A stretch of 18,472 nucleotides of DNA from REEB426 sp964551975 (lineage in GTDB: Bacteria; Actinomycetota; Actinomycetes; S36-B12), in the NCBI GenBank assembly GCA_964551975.1, contig CAZKFI010000047.1, positions 1-18,472 of the forward strand, given 5' to 3'. Each line of letters begins with the position of its first letter. Within the stretch, counting starts at the first letter, position 1. The position numbers were made by a program, and so were the translations under genes. Below are positions 4,888 to 12,704 of the stretch, piece after piece. The notes under the pieces were generated by a model, which saw nothing but the letters and a program-made list of their open reading frames with translations, ran no database searches and had not been told where the DNA came from.

Positions 4888-6149
4888 TCGAGAACGGTAC
4901 GCCGAGGCCCGATGCCCCAAGCCAGGTAATTCCACATCCAGTCGGCGACCACGCTGATGCGGTTGCGTCCCCCGGCTAAATAGAAGACGTGCAGTGCGAG
5001 CCAGGTGAGCCAGGCTGGTGTGCCGTGCATGCGGAAACCATTGGGTAACTCGACCACGGCTCGCCGTCGACCGATTGTCGCCATCTGACCTTTGTCTTTG
5101 TAAGTGAAGGGTGTCGGAGGTTTACCGGACGCGACGGCACGAATCTGCTTGGCGATGTGACGGCCCATCTGCATGGCGACCGGCGCGATCATCGGCAGGG
5201 TGCCATTGCCGGCTGGGAAGGATGCGGAATCGCCTGCGACCCAGATGCCATCACGAAGTTGCAGAAACTTGTCGACCTCTAGGCGTTGCAGTCGGTCGTG
5301 CTTGCCGAGTGCTACCCATTGCGGAAACCCGGAGACACCTGCCGCCCAAATCACGGTGCCTGCAGGGAGCGTCTCACCACTCTTGAGGTGAACTGCATGG
5401 GGTTCAATCCGATCTACAGCCTCACCGACGCGAACGATGACGCCAATCTGCTCCAGTTCCTCCTTGGCGTGGGCACTTGATGCTTCAGTGAACGACGACA
5501 GCACTCGGGGTGCTGCCTCGACCAATGTCACGGATGCGCAAGTCGTTGATTGGGGATATTCGCGGCGAAGCCCTTTTTGAAGTTCCGCGATCGCACCGGC
5601 GAGTTCCACTCCGGTTGGGCCACCACCCACAACCACCACACCCAGCATGTCTTGCGCGATATGACCGCTCTCCACATCCTCGTAGGCCTGCAGCAAACGG
5701 TGACGGATCTGGCGAGCCTCGCGGATGGACTTCATCTGCAGGGCATGCTCCTCGACTCCGGGTACACCGAACGATGTGCCGGTACTGCCTACGGCAAGGA
5801 CCAAGTCATCGAAGGGAAGGTAGGTGCCGTCCTCCATGCGGACTGTGTGTCCGCTGGCGTCGATATCAGCTACGACGCCGCGCCGAAAGGTAACCCCTTC
5901 GACTGCTGCCCTTACCGGGTAGGCGATGTCATCCTCGGGCAGGCCACCGGTGGCAACTTGATACAGCAGTGGAGAGAACAGTTGGTATGGATTCTTGTCC
6001 ACGACGGTGACAGTGATTTCCGGATGGCCGGCCAGGCCACGAGCGCAGGCCAGCCCAGCAAAGCCGGCTCCCACGATGACCACGCGGCGCGGTGATGAGT
6101 TGCCGTCGGCATGTTCCGCTGACGGGGCGGACTGCGTCATCTGGGCCAT
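4884..6149 (-). CDS. ndh: Type II NADH dehydrogenase (NDH-2)
   Basis: A non-proton-pumping NADH:quinone oxidoreductase of about 421 residues that passes electrons from NADH through FAD to membrane quinone. The FAD-binding Rossmann site VVIVGAGFAGLACARGL is near residues 23-40. The NAD-binding site VVVVGGGPTGVELAGAIAEL is near 171-190. The second FAD contact WVAGDSASFP is near 304-313. The Q/NADH-proximal signature PYQLFSPLLYQVATG matches the family, as does the AMQMG segment near 326-330. The C-terminal WLTWLALHVFYLAGGRNR is the usual amphipathic membrane anchor. The ATG at 6149 has no evident ribosome site, so a leaderless mRNA is possible; MTQSA, three codons in, is an alternative start. 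It overlaps the end of the convergent unknown gene by four bases. Confidence 0.93.
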   Translation of the reverse strand: MAQMTQSAPSAEHADGNSSPRRVVIVGAGFAGLACARGLAGHPEITVTVVDKNPYQLFSPLLYQVATGGLPEDDIAYPVRAAVEGVTFRRGVVADIDASGHTVRMEDGTYLPFDDLVLAVGSTGTSFGVPGVEEHALQMKSIREARQIRHRLLQAYEDVESGHIAQDMLGVVVVGGGPTGVELAGAIAELQKGLRREYPQSTTCASVTLVEAAPRVLSSFTEASSAHAKEELEQIGVIVRVGEAVDRIEPHAVHLKSGETLPAGTVIWAAGVSGFPQWVALGKHDRLQRLEVDKFLQLRDGIWVAGDSASFPAGNGTLPMIAPVAMQMGRHIAKQIRAVASGKPPTPFTYKDKGQMATIGRRRAVVELPNGFRMHGTPAWLTWLALHVFYLAGGRNRISVVADWMWNYLAWGIGPRRTVLD

Positions 6150-6534
6150 GTGGGGAGCGTAGGTCCATCAGCCCTTCGACGCAGCGCAGTGACTACGCCA
6201 AGGTCTTTCCGGGAGCGCAGCACCACAAGCAGGCCTGGCTCATCGTGCCCCAAACGTCAGTGGCCTGCATGCTCGGAATCCTTGGGCAGCTCGCGTACCG
6301 AGATCCCGGACTCCGTCTACTCATCGTGGGCGTGGCATCCTTCCCCGTGCAGTTCGACGAACTGCTGGTCGCCACGCTACGAGGGGTCTGGCGCGCTCCA
6401 ACACAGGCCGTGGAGTGACTTGACGACTAAGTCACATTGTGGAATAGCCCGGGAGCATTCGTAGGATTCCGGGGCGCACCGGATTCTGCTGCCACTGCTG
6501 ACAACTTGGATGGTTGACGGCACCAGTGCATCCA
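6150..6534. other. Stretch without a convincing gene
   Basis: These 385 bases lie between NDH-2 and the DUF2200 gene. A plus-strand frame stays open from 6092 to 6418, and its last part (SVACMLGILGQLAYRDPGLR and onward to 6418) has a mildly hydrophobic, protein-like composition. Its only ATGs at the 5' end lie inside NDH-2, and no ribosome site is visible. It may be a decayed gene or chance. No RNA gene or strong hairpin was seen. Confidence 0.4.
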
Positions 6535-6876
6535 TCACGACCTCAGCACCTTGTCCAAGGACTTACCTCGTGCCAACTCATCGACAAGTTTGTCGAGGTA
6601 GCGGATCTGCCGCATCAACGGATCCGGCACCTCTTCCACGCGAACGCCACAGACCACGCCCGTGATGAGATCAGCGTTCGGGTTCAGTTGCGCAGCGGCG
6701 AAAAAGTCTTCAAAGGTCGTTTCGTCATTCAGGTACTGACGCAGCTGAACCTCGTCGAAGCCAGTCAACCAGCAGATCACCGTGTCCAACTCCTGGACGG
6801 TGCGACCCTTCTTTTCCAACTTGTTCACGTAGTGGGGATACACCGAGGCCACACTCGTCGTGAAGATTCTGCTCAC
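6535..6876 (-). CDS. DUF2200 family protein
   Basis: A 113-residue cytoplasmic protein that fits the DUF2200 family in length and sequence. Telling features are the N-terminal MSRIFTTSVASVYPHYVNKL, the motif TVICWLTGFDE near residues 32-42, DETTFEDFFAAA near 51-62, and CGVRVEEVPDPLMRQIRYLD near 76-95. The function of the family is unknown. The start is a GTG at 6876 with only a weak upstream ribosome site. It diverges from the ureohydrolase gene across about 110 bases that probably hold both promoters. Nothing ties it functionally to either neighbour. Confidence 0.85.
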   Translation of the reverse strand: MSRIFTTSVASVYPHYVNKLEKKGRTVQELDTVICWLTGFDEVQLRQYLNDETTFEDFFAAAQLNPNADLITGVVCGVRVEEVPDPLMRQIRYLDKLVDELARGKSLDKVLRS

Positions 6877-6985
6877 GGAACCAGAATAGGTTGCGTCCCC
6901 ATAGAGCGTGTCAGCCGCGAGCTCAGCGCACTTGCCTACTCAGGAAAGTCGCTCTCAGCACCTTCGTGACATGTAGTGTGCCCGC

Positions 6986-8038
6986 ATGGGCTACTTCTCA
7001 GACAGTTATGTTGGTGATGTCTGGGGCTATGAAGGCATTCAAACGTTCGGTGGGTTCCCGCATCAACCCTGGCAGGAACTACCGGAACGTGGAGTTGACG
7101 TCGGCATTCTCGGAATTCCCTATGACAATTCGGTAGCCAATCGACCTGGCTGCCGGTTTGGGCCGCGAGCGCTGAGGAGCGCCGCATTCACCTCGGGGTA
7201 CCACCATCTGGCGTTAGGCATAGATATCCAGGAATGGCTGACCGTAATCGATACCGGCGATGTGCATTGCCCACATGGTTTAACTGAGGTGTCGCATTCG
7301 AATGCATTCCTTGGTGCACGCGAGGTAGCACGTCGCGCCGACTTTTCGGTGTTTCTTGGTGGTGATCACTCCATCACCTGGCCGACGGCGGCTGCTGTTG
7401 CTGAGACCTATGGCTGGGGCGAGCTGGGACTCATTCATTTCGACGCGCACGCTGATGCTGCAACTGAGATGGATGGAAATCTCGCCTCACATGCCACTCC
7501 AATGCGTCACCTCCTTGAATCGGGAGCATTGAAGCAGGGGCATTTCGAGCAGATTGGTCTGCGTGGCTATTGGCCACCTCCCGAAGTTTTCGAATTCATT
7601 GAAAGCCAGGGTGGTCGCTGGTTTCTGATGGAGGATGTGCGCACTCGGGGGATTGATGCGGTACTTGACGACGTCATCGAACGCATGGTGCGCAACTGTT
7701 CGGCGGTCTATCTCTCAGTGGATATCGATGTACTTGACCCTAGTTCGGCTCCCGGGACTGGAACTCCTGAGCCTGGTGGAATGTCACCTATTGATCTACT
7801 CCATGCAGTTCAGCGGATTGCATTGGAAACCCCGTTGGTAGCACTGGATGTCATGGAAGTTTCCCCGCCTTTTGATCACGCGGACGTCACCGTCAACAAC
7901 GCCCACCGAGTGGTGTTTGAGACTTTGGCGGCCTTGGCCTACAAGAAGCGGGCGCTGGTTGGAGGTGCACCGCACCTACCAGGTTGTGCTCCGGCGCTCA
8001 TACGTCAGCGTGAGGCAAGGGAGAGACCGGGTGGCTAA
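6986..8038 (+). CDS. Ureohydrolase (agmatinase/arginase family)
   Basis: A 350-residue binuclear-manganese hydrolase that cleaves a guanidino group to release urea. The metal motifs are complete: GGDHSITWP with His128, DAHAD at about 153-157, and SVDIDVLDP with Asp246 and Asp248, followed by the PGTGTPEPGG loop near 256-265. The late conserved EVSPPFDHADVT is near 291-302. The sequence and length resemble agmatinase, guanidinobutyrase and guanidine-hydrolase branches more than classical arginase, but the substrate cannot be read from sequence. The N-terminus (GYFSDSYVGDVWGYEGIQTF) is longer than in short agmatinases. The ATG at 6986 lacks a strong ribosome site. The stop overlaps the start of the downstream repeat protein, so the two are co-translated. 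Confidence 0.92.
   Translation: MGYFSDSYVGDVWGYEGIQTFGGFPHQPWQELPERGVDVGILGIPYDNSVANRPGCRFGPRALRSAAFTSGYHHLALGIDIQEWLTVIDTGDVHCPHGLTEVSHSNAFLGAREVARRADFSVFLGGDHSITWPTAAAVAETYGWGELGLIHFDAHADAATEMDGNLASHATPMRHLLESGALKQGHFEQIGLRGYWPPPEVFEFIESQGGRWFLMEDVRTRGIDAVLDDVIERMVRNCSAVYLSVDIDVLDPSSAPGTGTPEPGGMSPIDLLHAVQRIALETPLVALDVMEVSPPFDHADVTVNNAHRVVFETLAALAYKKRALVGGAPHLPGCAPALIRQREARERPGG
8017..8023 (+). promoter_or_regulatory. Ribosome binding site deciding the GTG start of the repeat protein
   Basis: AAGGGAG at 8017-8023, inside the end of the ureohydrolase gene, lies seven bases before a GTG at 8031. The frame is open much further upstream, but that part overlaps the ureohydrolase gene and would not be a sensible protein. 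Confidence 0.7.
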
Positions 8039-8714
8039 ACCCACCGAAGATGACGACCTAGAAGCCTCGGTCGCTGAAGCCCAGGATCCGATAACGACAC
8101 ACGAACGCCTGCGTGAATTGGCACGGCACGAACAGGCACGAGTGCGCGCCGCCGTGGCCAGCAATCCAGAGGTGCTGCCGAGTATTCTCACTGCGCGATC
8201 TAAGGATGAGGACAAACGTGTGCGTGCTGCTGTAGCCGCACACCCACTGACGGCAAGTTCAACCCTAGACGAATTGGCCTACGACGAGGACTGGTCCGTA
8301 CGCGCGGGTGTGGCAGCGAATCCTTCAACCGGTGACTTCACCGTCAGTGAACTCACTCGCGATGACGACGTTCGTGTTCGAGCAGCGGCCGCTGGGAATC
8401 CTGCCCTCTCCGGCAAGGACTTCAAGCGCTGCGGCGAGGATGATGACTGGCGTGTCCGAGCGACAGTTGCGGCGAATCCCGGGGCCTCCGGCTCCATGCT
8501 GACGCAGCTCTCCGAGGACAGCCACTGGCAGGTCCGCGCGATGGCCGCGAGTAACCCAGCCACCGAATTGGTGGTGTTACGGGTGTTGGCAACCGATGCA
8601 GACTGGCGAGTACGGGCTGCAGTGGCTGCCAACCGAGCCACACCGAGCGAGGTTCTTGCGGCGCTAGCTTTGGACGAAGACTCGGGAGTGAGAGCAGCTG
8701 CTGAGCGAACGTAG
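8031..8714 (+). CDS. Leucine-rich repeat variant (LRV) repeat protein
   Basis: A 227-residue soluble protein that is almost wholly repeats. After an acidic N-terminal segment (residues 1-20) and one degenerate unit, residues 38-219 form seven units of exactly 26 residues, each starting VRA and containing an NP turn and an acidic D/E-rich end (typical unit start: VRAAVAANP). An eighth unit is cut at VRAAAERT. This is the pattern of LRV/HEAT-like alpha solenoids, which act as protein-binding scaffolds. The four-Cys cluster domain of the Azotobacter LRV protein is absent; only one Cys is present. The GTG start at 8031 overlaps the ureohydrolase stop by eight bases and has a good ribosome site. 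The coupling suggests a helper or partner role for the ureohydrolase, but this is inference. Confidence 0.85.
   Translation: MAKPTEDDDLEASVAEAQDPITTHERLRELARHEQARVRAAVASNPEVLPSILTARSKDEDKRVRAAVAAHPLTASSTLDELAYDEDWSVRAGVAANPSTGDFTVSELTRDDDVRVRAAAAGNPALSGKDFKRCGEDDDWRVRATVAANPGASGSMLTQLSEDSHWQVRAMAASNPATELVVLRVLATDADWRVRAAVAANRATPSEVLAALALDEDSGVRAAAERT
8142..8687 (+). repeat. Seven 26-residue (78-bp) tandem repeats
   Basis: Units begin at codons for VRA every 78 bases from 8142. The conserved positions are VRA-x2-A-x-NP, a central L, and a DED/DDD-W-x end. The underlying DNA differs between units, so the repeat is old and is held at the protein level. Confidence 0.85.
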
Positions 8715-8818
8715 GAGATTGCTTTGTGCGGTGCATGAGGCCAGCGAGGCACATGTCTTCAGGCCACCTTTGGCGATAGGGAATAAATATCGCGCACTCA
8801 ACGGTAACGATGCCAGCC

Positions 8819-9691
8819 CTAGGAGCCACTAGGAATCGTGGCGAGGGTGCCAAGCAGAATGACGATGAGGCCGATCATGCCGCGCCGAGATATTCGCTCA
8901 CGAAGGATGAGATAGGAGAACAGCACCGTCATTGGCAGGCTGAGTTTGTCAATAGGCACCACGGCGCTGATAGGACCTTGTTGGAGTGCCTGGTAGAAGC
9001 ACAGCCAGGAAAGTCCAGTTGCCAGACCGGAAAGCGCGATGAACCACAGATCCCGGCGCTGCAGGCTGCGTACCTGACGAAGGTCGCCGCTGATGGCGAC
9101 CACGAGCCATGCCATCGCCAAGACCACGAGCGTGCGAATCGCGGTGCCGAGGGTGACATCGATGCCTTCGATGCCGATCTTGCCAAGGATGGCGGTCAAG
9201 CTGGCCAGCACGGCGGCCACGACCGCTAGCGGTAGCCATTGCTTGGTGGTGGCGGGATGCTCAGAGCGCGGGCGCCACTGCACAATCATGTAGGTGCCCA
9301 ACACAATGGCCAGCACACCAGTGATTTTCAGCCCCCAGTTTGCGGTTTCCCCGAACAGGACGATGCCGAGCAGGACGGTGAGCACGATGCTCGCGTCGTC
9401 GATCGCCACGACCGGATTGACCGGTCCGACCCGCAAGGCGTGCAGATAGGCAAGCCAGGATCCGCCGGTGGCAAGTCCGGAGAGTACAAGGAAGAGCATG
9501 GGCAACGTATTGTCGGAGGGGAGTTCGGGGAGGCCGTTTCCGACGAAGACCAGTGACCACGCAAGGATCACGACGACGACTGTGCGCAGTGCAGTAGCGA
9601 GATTTGCCGAGGTACTTTGCATGCCTATCTTCGCCAGGATCGCGACCGCTCCGGCAAAAAATGCAGAGCCGAATGCCCAGGCGATCCACAC
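8819..9691 (-). CDS. EamA-family drug/metabolite transporter
   Basis: A 290-residue membrane protein with two homologous EamA halves (about residues 2-135 and 150-285) and ten predicted helices, as in other DMT permeases. The first half begins WIAWAFGSAFFAGAVAILAKIGM. The second begins LAVVAAVLASLTAILGKIGI, and its G-x-A-x-x-A-x-L-x-K-I-G-I/M pattern repeats that of the first, as expected from internal duplication. The half-ends VGPVNPVVAIDDASIVLTVL and GPISAVVPIDKLSLPMTVLF also match each other. The GTG start at 9691 has an excellent ribosome site. The substrate is unknown; relatives export amino acids, sugars or drugs. It converges on the LRV gene and diverges from the DUF1232 gene. Confidence 0.9.
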   Translation of the reverse strand: MWIAWAFGSAFFAGAVAILAKIGMQSTSANLATALRTVVVVILAWSLVFVGNGLPELPSDNTLPMLFLVLSGLATGGSWLAYLHALRVGPVNPVVAIDDASIVLTVLLGIVLFGETANWGLKITGVLAIVLGTYMIVQWRPRSEHPATTKQWLPLAVVAAVLASLTAILGKIGIEGIDVTLGTAIRTLVVLAMAWLVVAISGDLRQVRSLQRRDLWFIALSGLATGLSWLCFYQALQQGPISAVVPIDKLSLPMTVLFSYLILRERISRRGMIGLIVILLGTLATIPSGS

Positions 9692-9697
9692 TCCGTG

Positions 9698-9705
9698 CCC
9701 TCCTT
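9698..9705 (-). promoter_or_regulatory. Ribosome binding site of the EamA transporter
   Basis: Read on the minus strand, AAGGAGGG lies six bases before the GTG at 9691. It is a near-perfect Shine-Dalgarno sequence and settles the non-ATG start. Confidence 0.8.
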
Positions 9706-9855
9706 GGACTGGACCAGACGCAGGCCTGGCGAGCGGCTCACTTGGATCCCGCTGGATGCATCATGGCCTGGAACGAATCTGCCCTGGGATGCGTCGGAAT
9801 AATCGGGGATAGGGGTTTCTCCTACTGCGGTGACGAATTGCGCCTGGGAGGGCAT

Positions 9856-10242
9856 ATGGGCATGCGAGACCGAGCCGAAACCATCGCGGGATCGGTGCGC
9901 TCAAGCCAAGGGCGCTACCCGCTAAGTAAGCGTGTGCTTGCGGTACCGGCCATGGTGTGGGCAACACTGCGCGGGGGCTGGCCCGGCGCCCCGAAGGCAC
10001 GGGTCTTTGGGGGAATCGTTGGTGTGGCTTACGTCCTACTTCCCATCGACCTCATGCCTGAGATCCTGCTCGGCCCATTCGGGCTCGGGGATGATCTGGC
10101 CATCGCGGCAGTCTCCGTGGCGGCCTTGCTGAGTGCTGCTGAGTCCTATCTCGATGCGAAAGGTTCCTACCCAGGTCTTGATGGTGCAGAAGTCGTGCCC
10201 GGCACGGTGATCAGCCGGCAGGAGGAACAGCCCAATCCCTGA
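9856..10242 (+). CDS. DUF1232 small membrane protein
   Basis: A 128-residue protein whose centre holds the DUF1232 pattern: a first hydrophobic segment ARVFGGIVGVAYVLLPIDLM (residues about 54-73) with the hallmark YxxxPIDLxPE, then GLGDDLAIAAVSVAALLSAA with the GxxDD motif. Family members are small membrane proteins of unknown function. The frame is open well upstream, but GGGAGGG at 9846-9852 points to ATG 9856 (short spacing) or ATG 9862 (longer spacing). The region upstream is shared with the divergent EamA promoter. The alpha/beta hydrolase starts 39 bases after its stop, so the two may be one transcript. Confidence 0.78.
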   Translation: MGMRDRAETIAGSVRSSQGRYPLSKRVLAVPAMVWATLRGGWPGAPKARVFGGIVGVAYVLLPIDLMPEILLGPFGLGDDLAIAAVSVAALLSAAESYLDAKGSYPGLDGAEVVPGTVISRQEEQPNP

Positions 10243-10281
10243 AGTCTCTGTCGCTTCACTCAATGTGAGCCGAGACCGTGC

Positions 10282-11214
10282 ATGGCGGCTCCTTCTCGGG
10301 ATATAACGGTGTTCGTGCGTCAGGAGTTCGCCCGTCAGGAGTTTGCCAGGGGACCTCAGGCTGAGATTGCCTATCGCTATCTGCCTGGTGAGGGAAGTCC
10401 AGTACTCCTAGTGCACGGCGTAGGTGCCGATCTGGAGACCTGGGGGATGATTCCCGCGCAGTTGCAGGCGGGTGGCCGGGCGGTGCTCGCCGTAGACCTC
10501 ATTGGGCACGGGGCGAGTGGCAGCGCGGGCGGGGACTTCGGTTTAGCGGCCCAGGCGGCTCTCCTTCGAGATCTCTTGGACCACTTGGAGTTCGACCAGG
10601 TGCATCTCGTCGGCCACTCCGTCGGTGGCGGGGTCTGCATGCAGTTCGTCTCCGAGTCACCGACACGGGTGCGTTCACTCACCTTGATCTCCAGCGGTGG
10701 ATTAGGTCGAGAGGTGTCCGGCTCGCTTCGAGCCGCGCTGCTGCCTGGATCCAATTCCGCGATAGGTGTGATGACCCATCGGGTCGTCACCGTGCCTATG
10801 CGCCAGATCATTCAGTGGTTCGCATCGAGGGGATTGAGCAACCGGGACTTCAGTGAACGCACGGTTGACGCATTGGAACGCCTGCAACACCGAGGCCGAC
10901 GCACTGCATTCCTCGGCACCCTACGCAGTGTCGTCGGACTGAAGGGCCAACGCCAAACAGTGCTGGAACACCTCGACATCCTCGACCCTGATCGCTTGCT
11001 CATCGTCTGGGGTGAACATGACCCCATGCTGCCGGTGCTGCACGGCCAGACTCTGCACACCCTGCTGCCAGGCAGTCGCCTGGTGATCGTGCCTAAGGCC
11101 GGGCACGAGCCTTATGTCGACGAACCGGCCGTTATCGTGCGTGAGCTGCTGGCCCAGACAGAACCTGACCTACCTGGCTGGCAGCCGCATCGACCCCAGG
11201 TGGTCGCTACCTGA
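10282..11214 (+). CDS. Alpha/beta hydrolase
   Basis: A 310-residue single-domain alpha/beta-hydrolase. All three catalytic residues are visible: the nucleophile elbow GHSVGG with Ser113, the acid in IVWGEHDPMLP with Asp247, and His275 in KAGHEPYVDEP. The oxyanion-hole segment VLLVHGVGADLETW lies near residues 41-54, and DLIGHGASG near 72-80 is the usual strand-4 loop. The helical cap is around residues 140-225. Closest families by feel are esterases and meta-cleavage or haloperoxidase-like hydrolases, but the substrate is not readable. The first 25 residues contain a tandem duplication (RQEFARQEFAR) and may not be structured. A possible operon continues with the VWA gene 88 bases downstream. 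Confidence 0.88.
   Translation: MAAPSRDITVFVRQEFARQEFARGPQAEIAYRYLPGEGSPVLLVHGVGADLETWGMIPAQLQAGGRAVLAVDLIGHGASGSAGGDFGLAAQAALLRDLLDHLEFDQVHLVGHSVGGGVCMQFVSESPTRVRSLTLISSGGLGREVSGSLRAALLPGSNSAIGVMTHRVVTVPMRQIIQWFASRGLSNRDFSERTVDALERLQHRGRRTAFLGTLRSVVGLKGQRQTVLEHLDILDPDRLLIVWGEHDPMLPVLHGQTLHTLLPGSRLVIVPKAGHEPYVDEPAVIVRELLAQTEPDLPGWQPHRPQVVAT
10318..10347 (+). repeat. 15-bp tandem repeat near the start of the hydrolase gene
   Basis: CGTCAGGAGTTCGCC at 10318-10332 is repeated at 10333-10347 with one silent change (TTC/TTT). It duplicates five residues (RQEFA) in the N-terminal tail. Each unit contains CAGGAG, which looks like a ribosome site, but no in-frame start codon follows closely. Confidence 0.85.
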
Positions 11215-11302
11215 CCTGACTGCCAGAGCCAGTGTCAGACCCCTATGAAACAACGGTTCCAGACAGCAACTGCATGCAGCCGCTGTCGCGCCTGGGAGAC
11301 CG

Positions 11303-12649
11303 ATGAAGGGGGTAGCCGTGGAATTACATGCAAAGCTCGACGTAGATCTCTTGGCCCTGCAACGAGATGACGAAGTTACCTGTCTGCTGACCTTTGATGC
11401 TCCAGTCTCTGAAGGCGGTGCCGATCGCCCTGGTGAGCATCTCATCGTCGTAGTCGATCGGTCCGGTTCCATGCAGGGTGCGCCGTTGTCGGCCGTCCGG
11501 GCGAGTCTGCACAGCCTGTTGGATCGAGTGAAGCCCCAGGACACATTTGGTGTGGTGGCGTTCGCTAGCGAAGCCTCCGTGGTCGTACCTGCGCGGCCGC
11601 TACGCGAACATGACCGTGCCACGGTCCACCGTCTTATCGACGGCATCACCGCGCAGGGTTCAACTGACCTTTCCGGTGGATATCTGCTCGGCTTGAGCGA
11701 AGCTCGCCGCCATCGTGGCGCGACCGGTGCCACCGTGCTGCTGCTCTCAGACGGACACGCAAACTCAGGAATCCAGGATCTCGACACACTCGGTGGGCTT
11801 GCTCAGCAGGCTCGCCACGAGCAGATCACCACCGGAACTGTAGGACTCGGTTCGAACTATGACGAGCGACTGCTCGCCGAACTCTCGCGTAGCGGTAACG
11901 GGCCACATCGCTTCGCGGCCACTCCTGACGACGCAGTTGCAGTACTCGCTGAGGAAGCGGGGGACCTGCTCAACAAGGCCGTTGTCAACGCCTTTCTCCG
12001 GGTACGACCAAGTAACCCAGCACTCGTCGATCACATCGGCACCCTGCACCATGTTCCGCGCTGGCTGGAATCCGACCCCGATGGCCAGAAGGTCGTGGTG
12101 ATTCCACTTGGAGACCTCTACGCCGGTGAGCACCGTGAACTCCTGCTGCACTTTGATGTTCCTGCTGCAGCCACCCTGGGTGTCCACGAACTGGTCACGC
12201 TGCAGGTGGAATACGTCGCACTGCCCTCTTTGGTGAGCCAGCGGATCACCTGGCCACTCGTCGTCAACGTCGTACCCGGTGACGTTGCGGCAGGTCGCGT
12301 ATCCGACCCAAGCGTGGTGACCTCACGACTTCTCGCCGAAGCAGCCCGTGCAAAAGACGAAGCGCATGAAGCCCTAGGGCGTGGGCAGGCGACGGACGCC
12401 GAACGTCTGATGCGGGCGGAAATCGACCGCTTGGCACAGGCCATGGAGGCGCTCCCCAATGACACACCGCAGATGCTGCGAGACCGACTGCTCGAAGAGC
12501 AGACTCAACTCGACAAACTGGCGCGCGGCGCACGCGACATGGATAGTCAGCTCGCGCGCAAATCGCTGACCGAGGACCTCCTGCTGCAGCAGCGCGGTAG
12601 AGATGATGTGCAGCGCCGAACGCGCGCACGCAATAAACGCGACTACTGA
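11303..12649 (+). CDS. VWA-domain protein
   Basis: A 448-residue protein with a von Willebrand factor A domain over about residues 45-215. The metal-ion-dependent adhesion site is complete: the DxSxS loop DRSGSM (Asp52, Ser54, Ser56), a Thr in STDLSGG (Thr121), and Asp150 in LLLSDG. After it come a beta-rich region (about 230-340) and a helical, charged C-terminus rich in Arg, Glu and Gln (350-448) that could form a coiled coil. There is no signal peptide or TM segment, so it is probably cytoplasmic. The layout resembles bacterial VWA proteins in the yfbK/inter-alpha-trypsin-inhibitor-like group. The ATG at 11303 follows GGGAG; GTG 11318 is an alternative. The partner is unknown. Confidence 0.85.
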   Translation: MKGVAVELHAKLDVDLLALQRDDEVTCLLTFDAPVSEGGADRPGEHLIVVVDRSGSMQGAPLSAVRASLHSLLDRVKPQDTFGVVAFASEASVVVPARPLREHDRATVHRLIDGITAQGSTDLSGGYLLGLSEARRHRGATGATVLLLSDGHANSGIQDLDTLGGLAQQARHEQITTGTVGLGSNYDERLLAELSRSGNGPHRFAATPDDAVAVLAEEAGDLLNKAVVNAFLRVRPSNPALVDHIGTLHHVPRWLESDPDGQKVVVIPLGDLYAGEHRELLLHFDVPAAATLGVHELVTLQVEYVALPSLVSQRITWPLVVNVVPGDVAAGRVSDPSVVTSRLLAEAARAKDEAHEALGRGQATDAERLMRAEIDRLAQAMEALPNDTPQMLRDRLLEEQTQLDKLARGARDMDSQLARKSLTEDLLLQQRGRDDVQRRTRARNKRDY

Positions 12650-12704
12650 CCGCTCCCGGGATCATGACAGGATTCCCTCGACGTGGATCCGTCAGGGAGG
12701 CTTC

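Noticed and set aside
6092..6418. 108-residue plus-strand frame upstream of NDH-2
   Set aside because: The start codons lie inside NDH-2 and no ribosome site is seen. It is kept only as a note in the non-coding stretch.
11216..11238. Imperfect hairpin (CTGACTG/CAGTGTCAG) after the alpha/beta hydrolase
   Set aside because: The stem is short with a two-base bulge, and no T-run follows; it is too weak to call a terminator.
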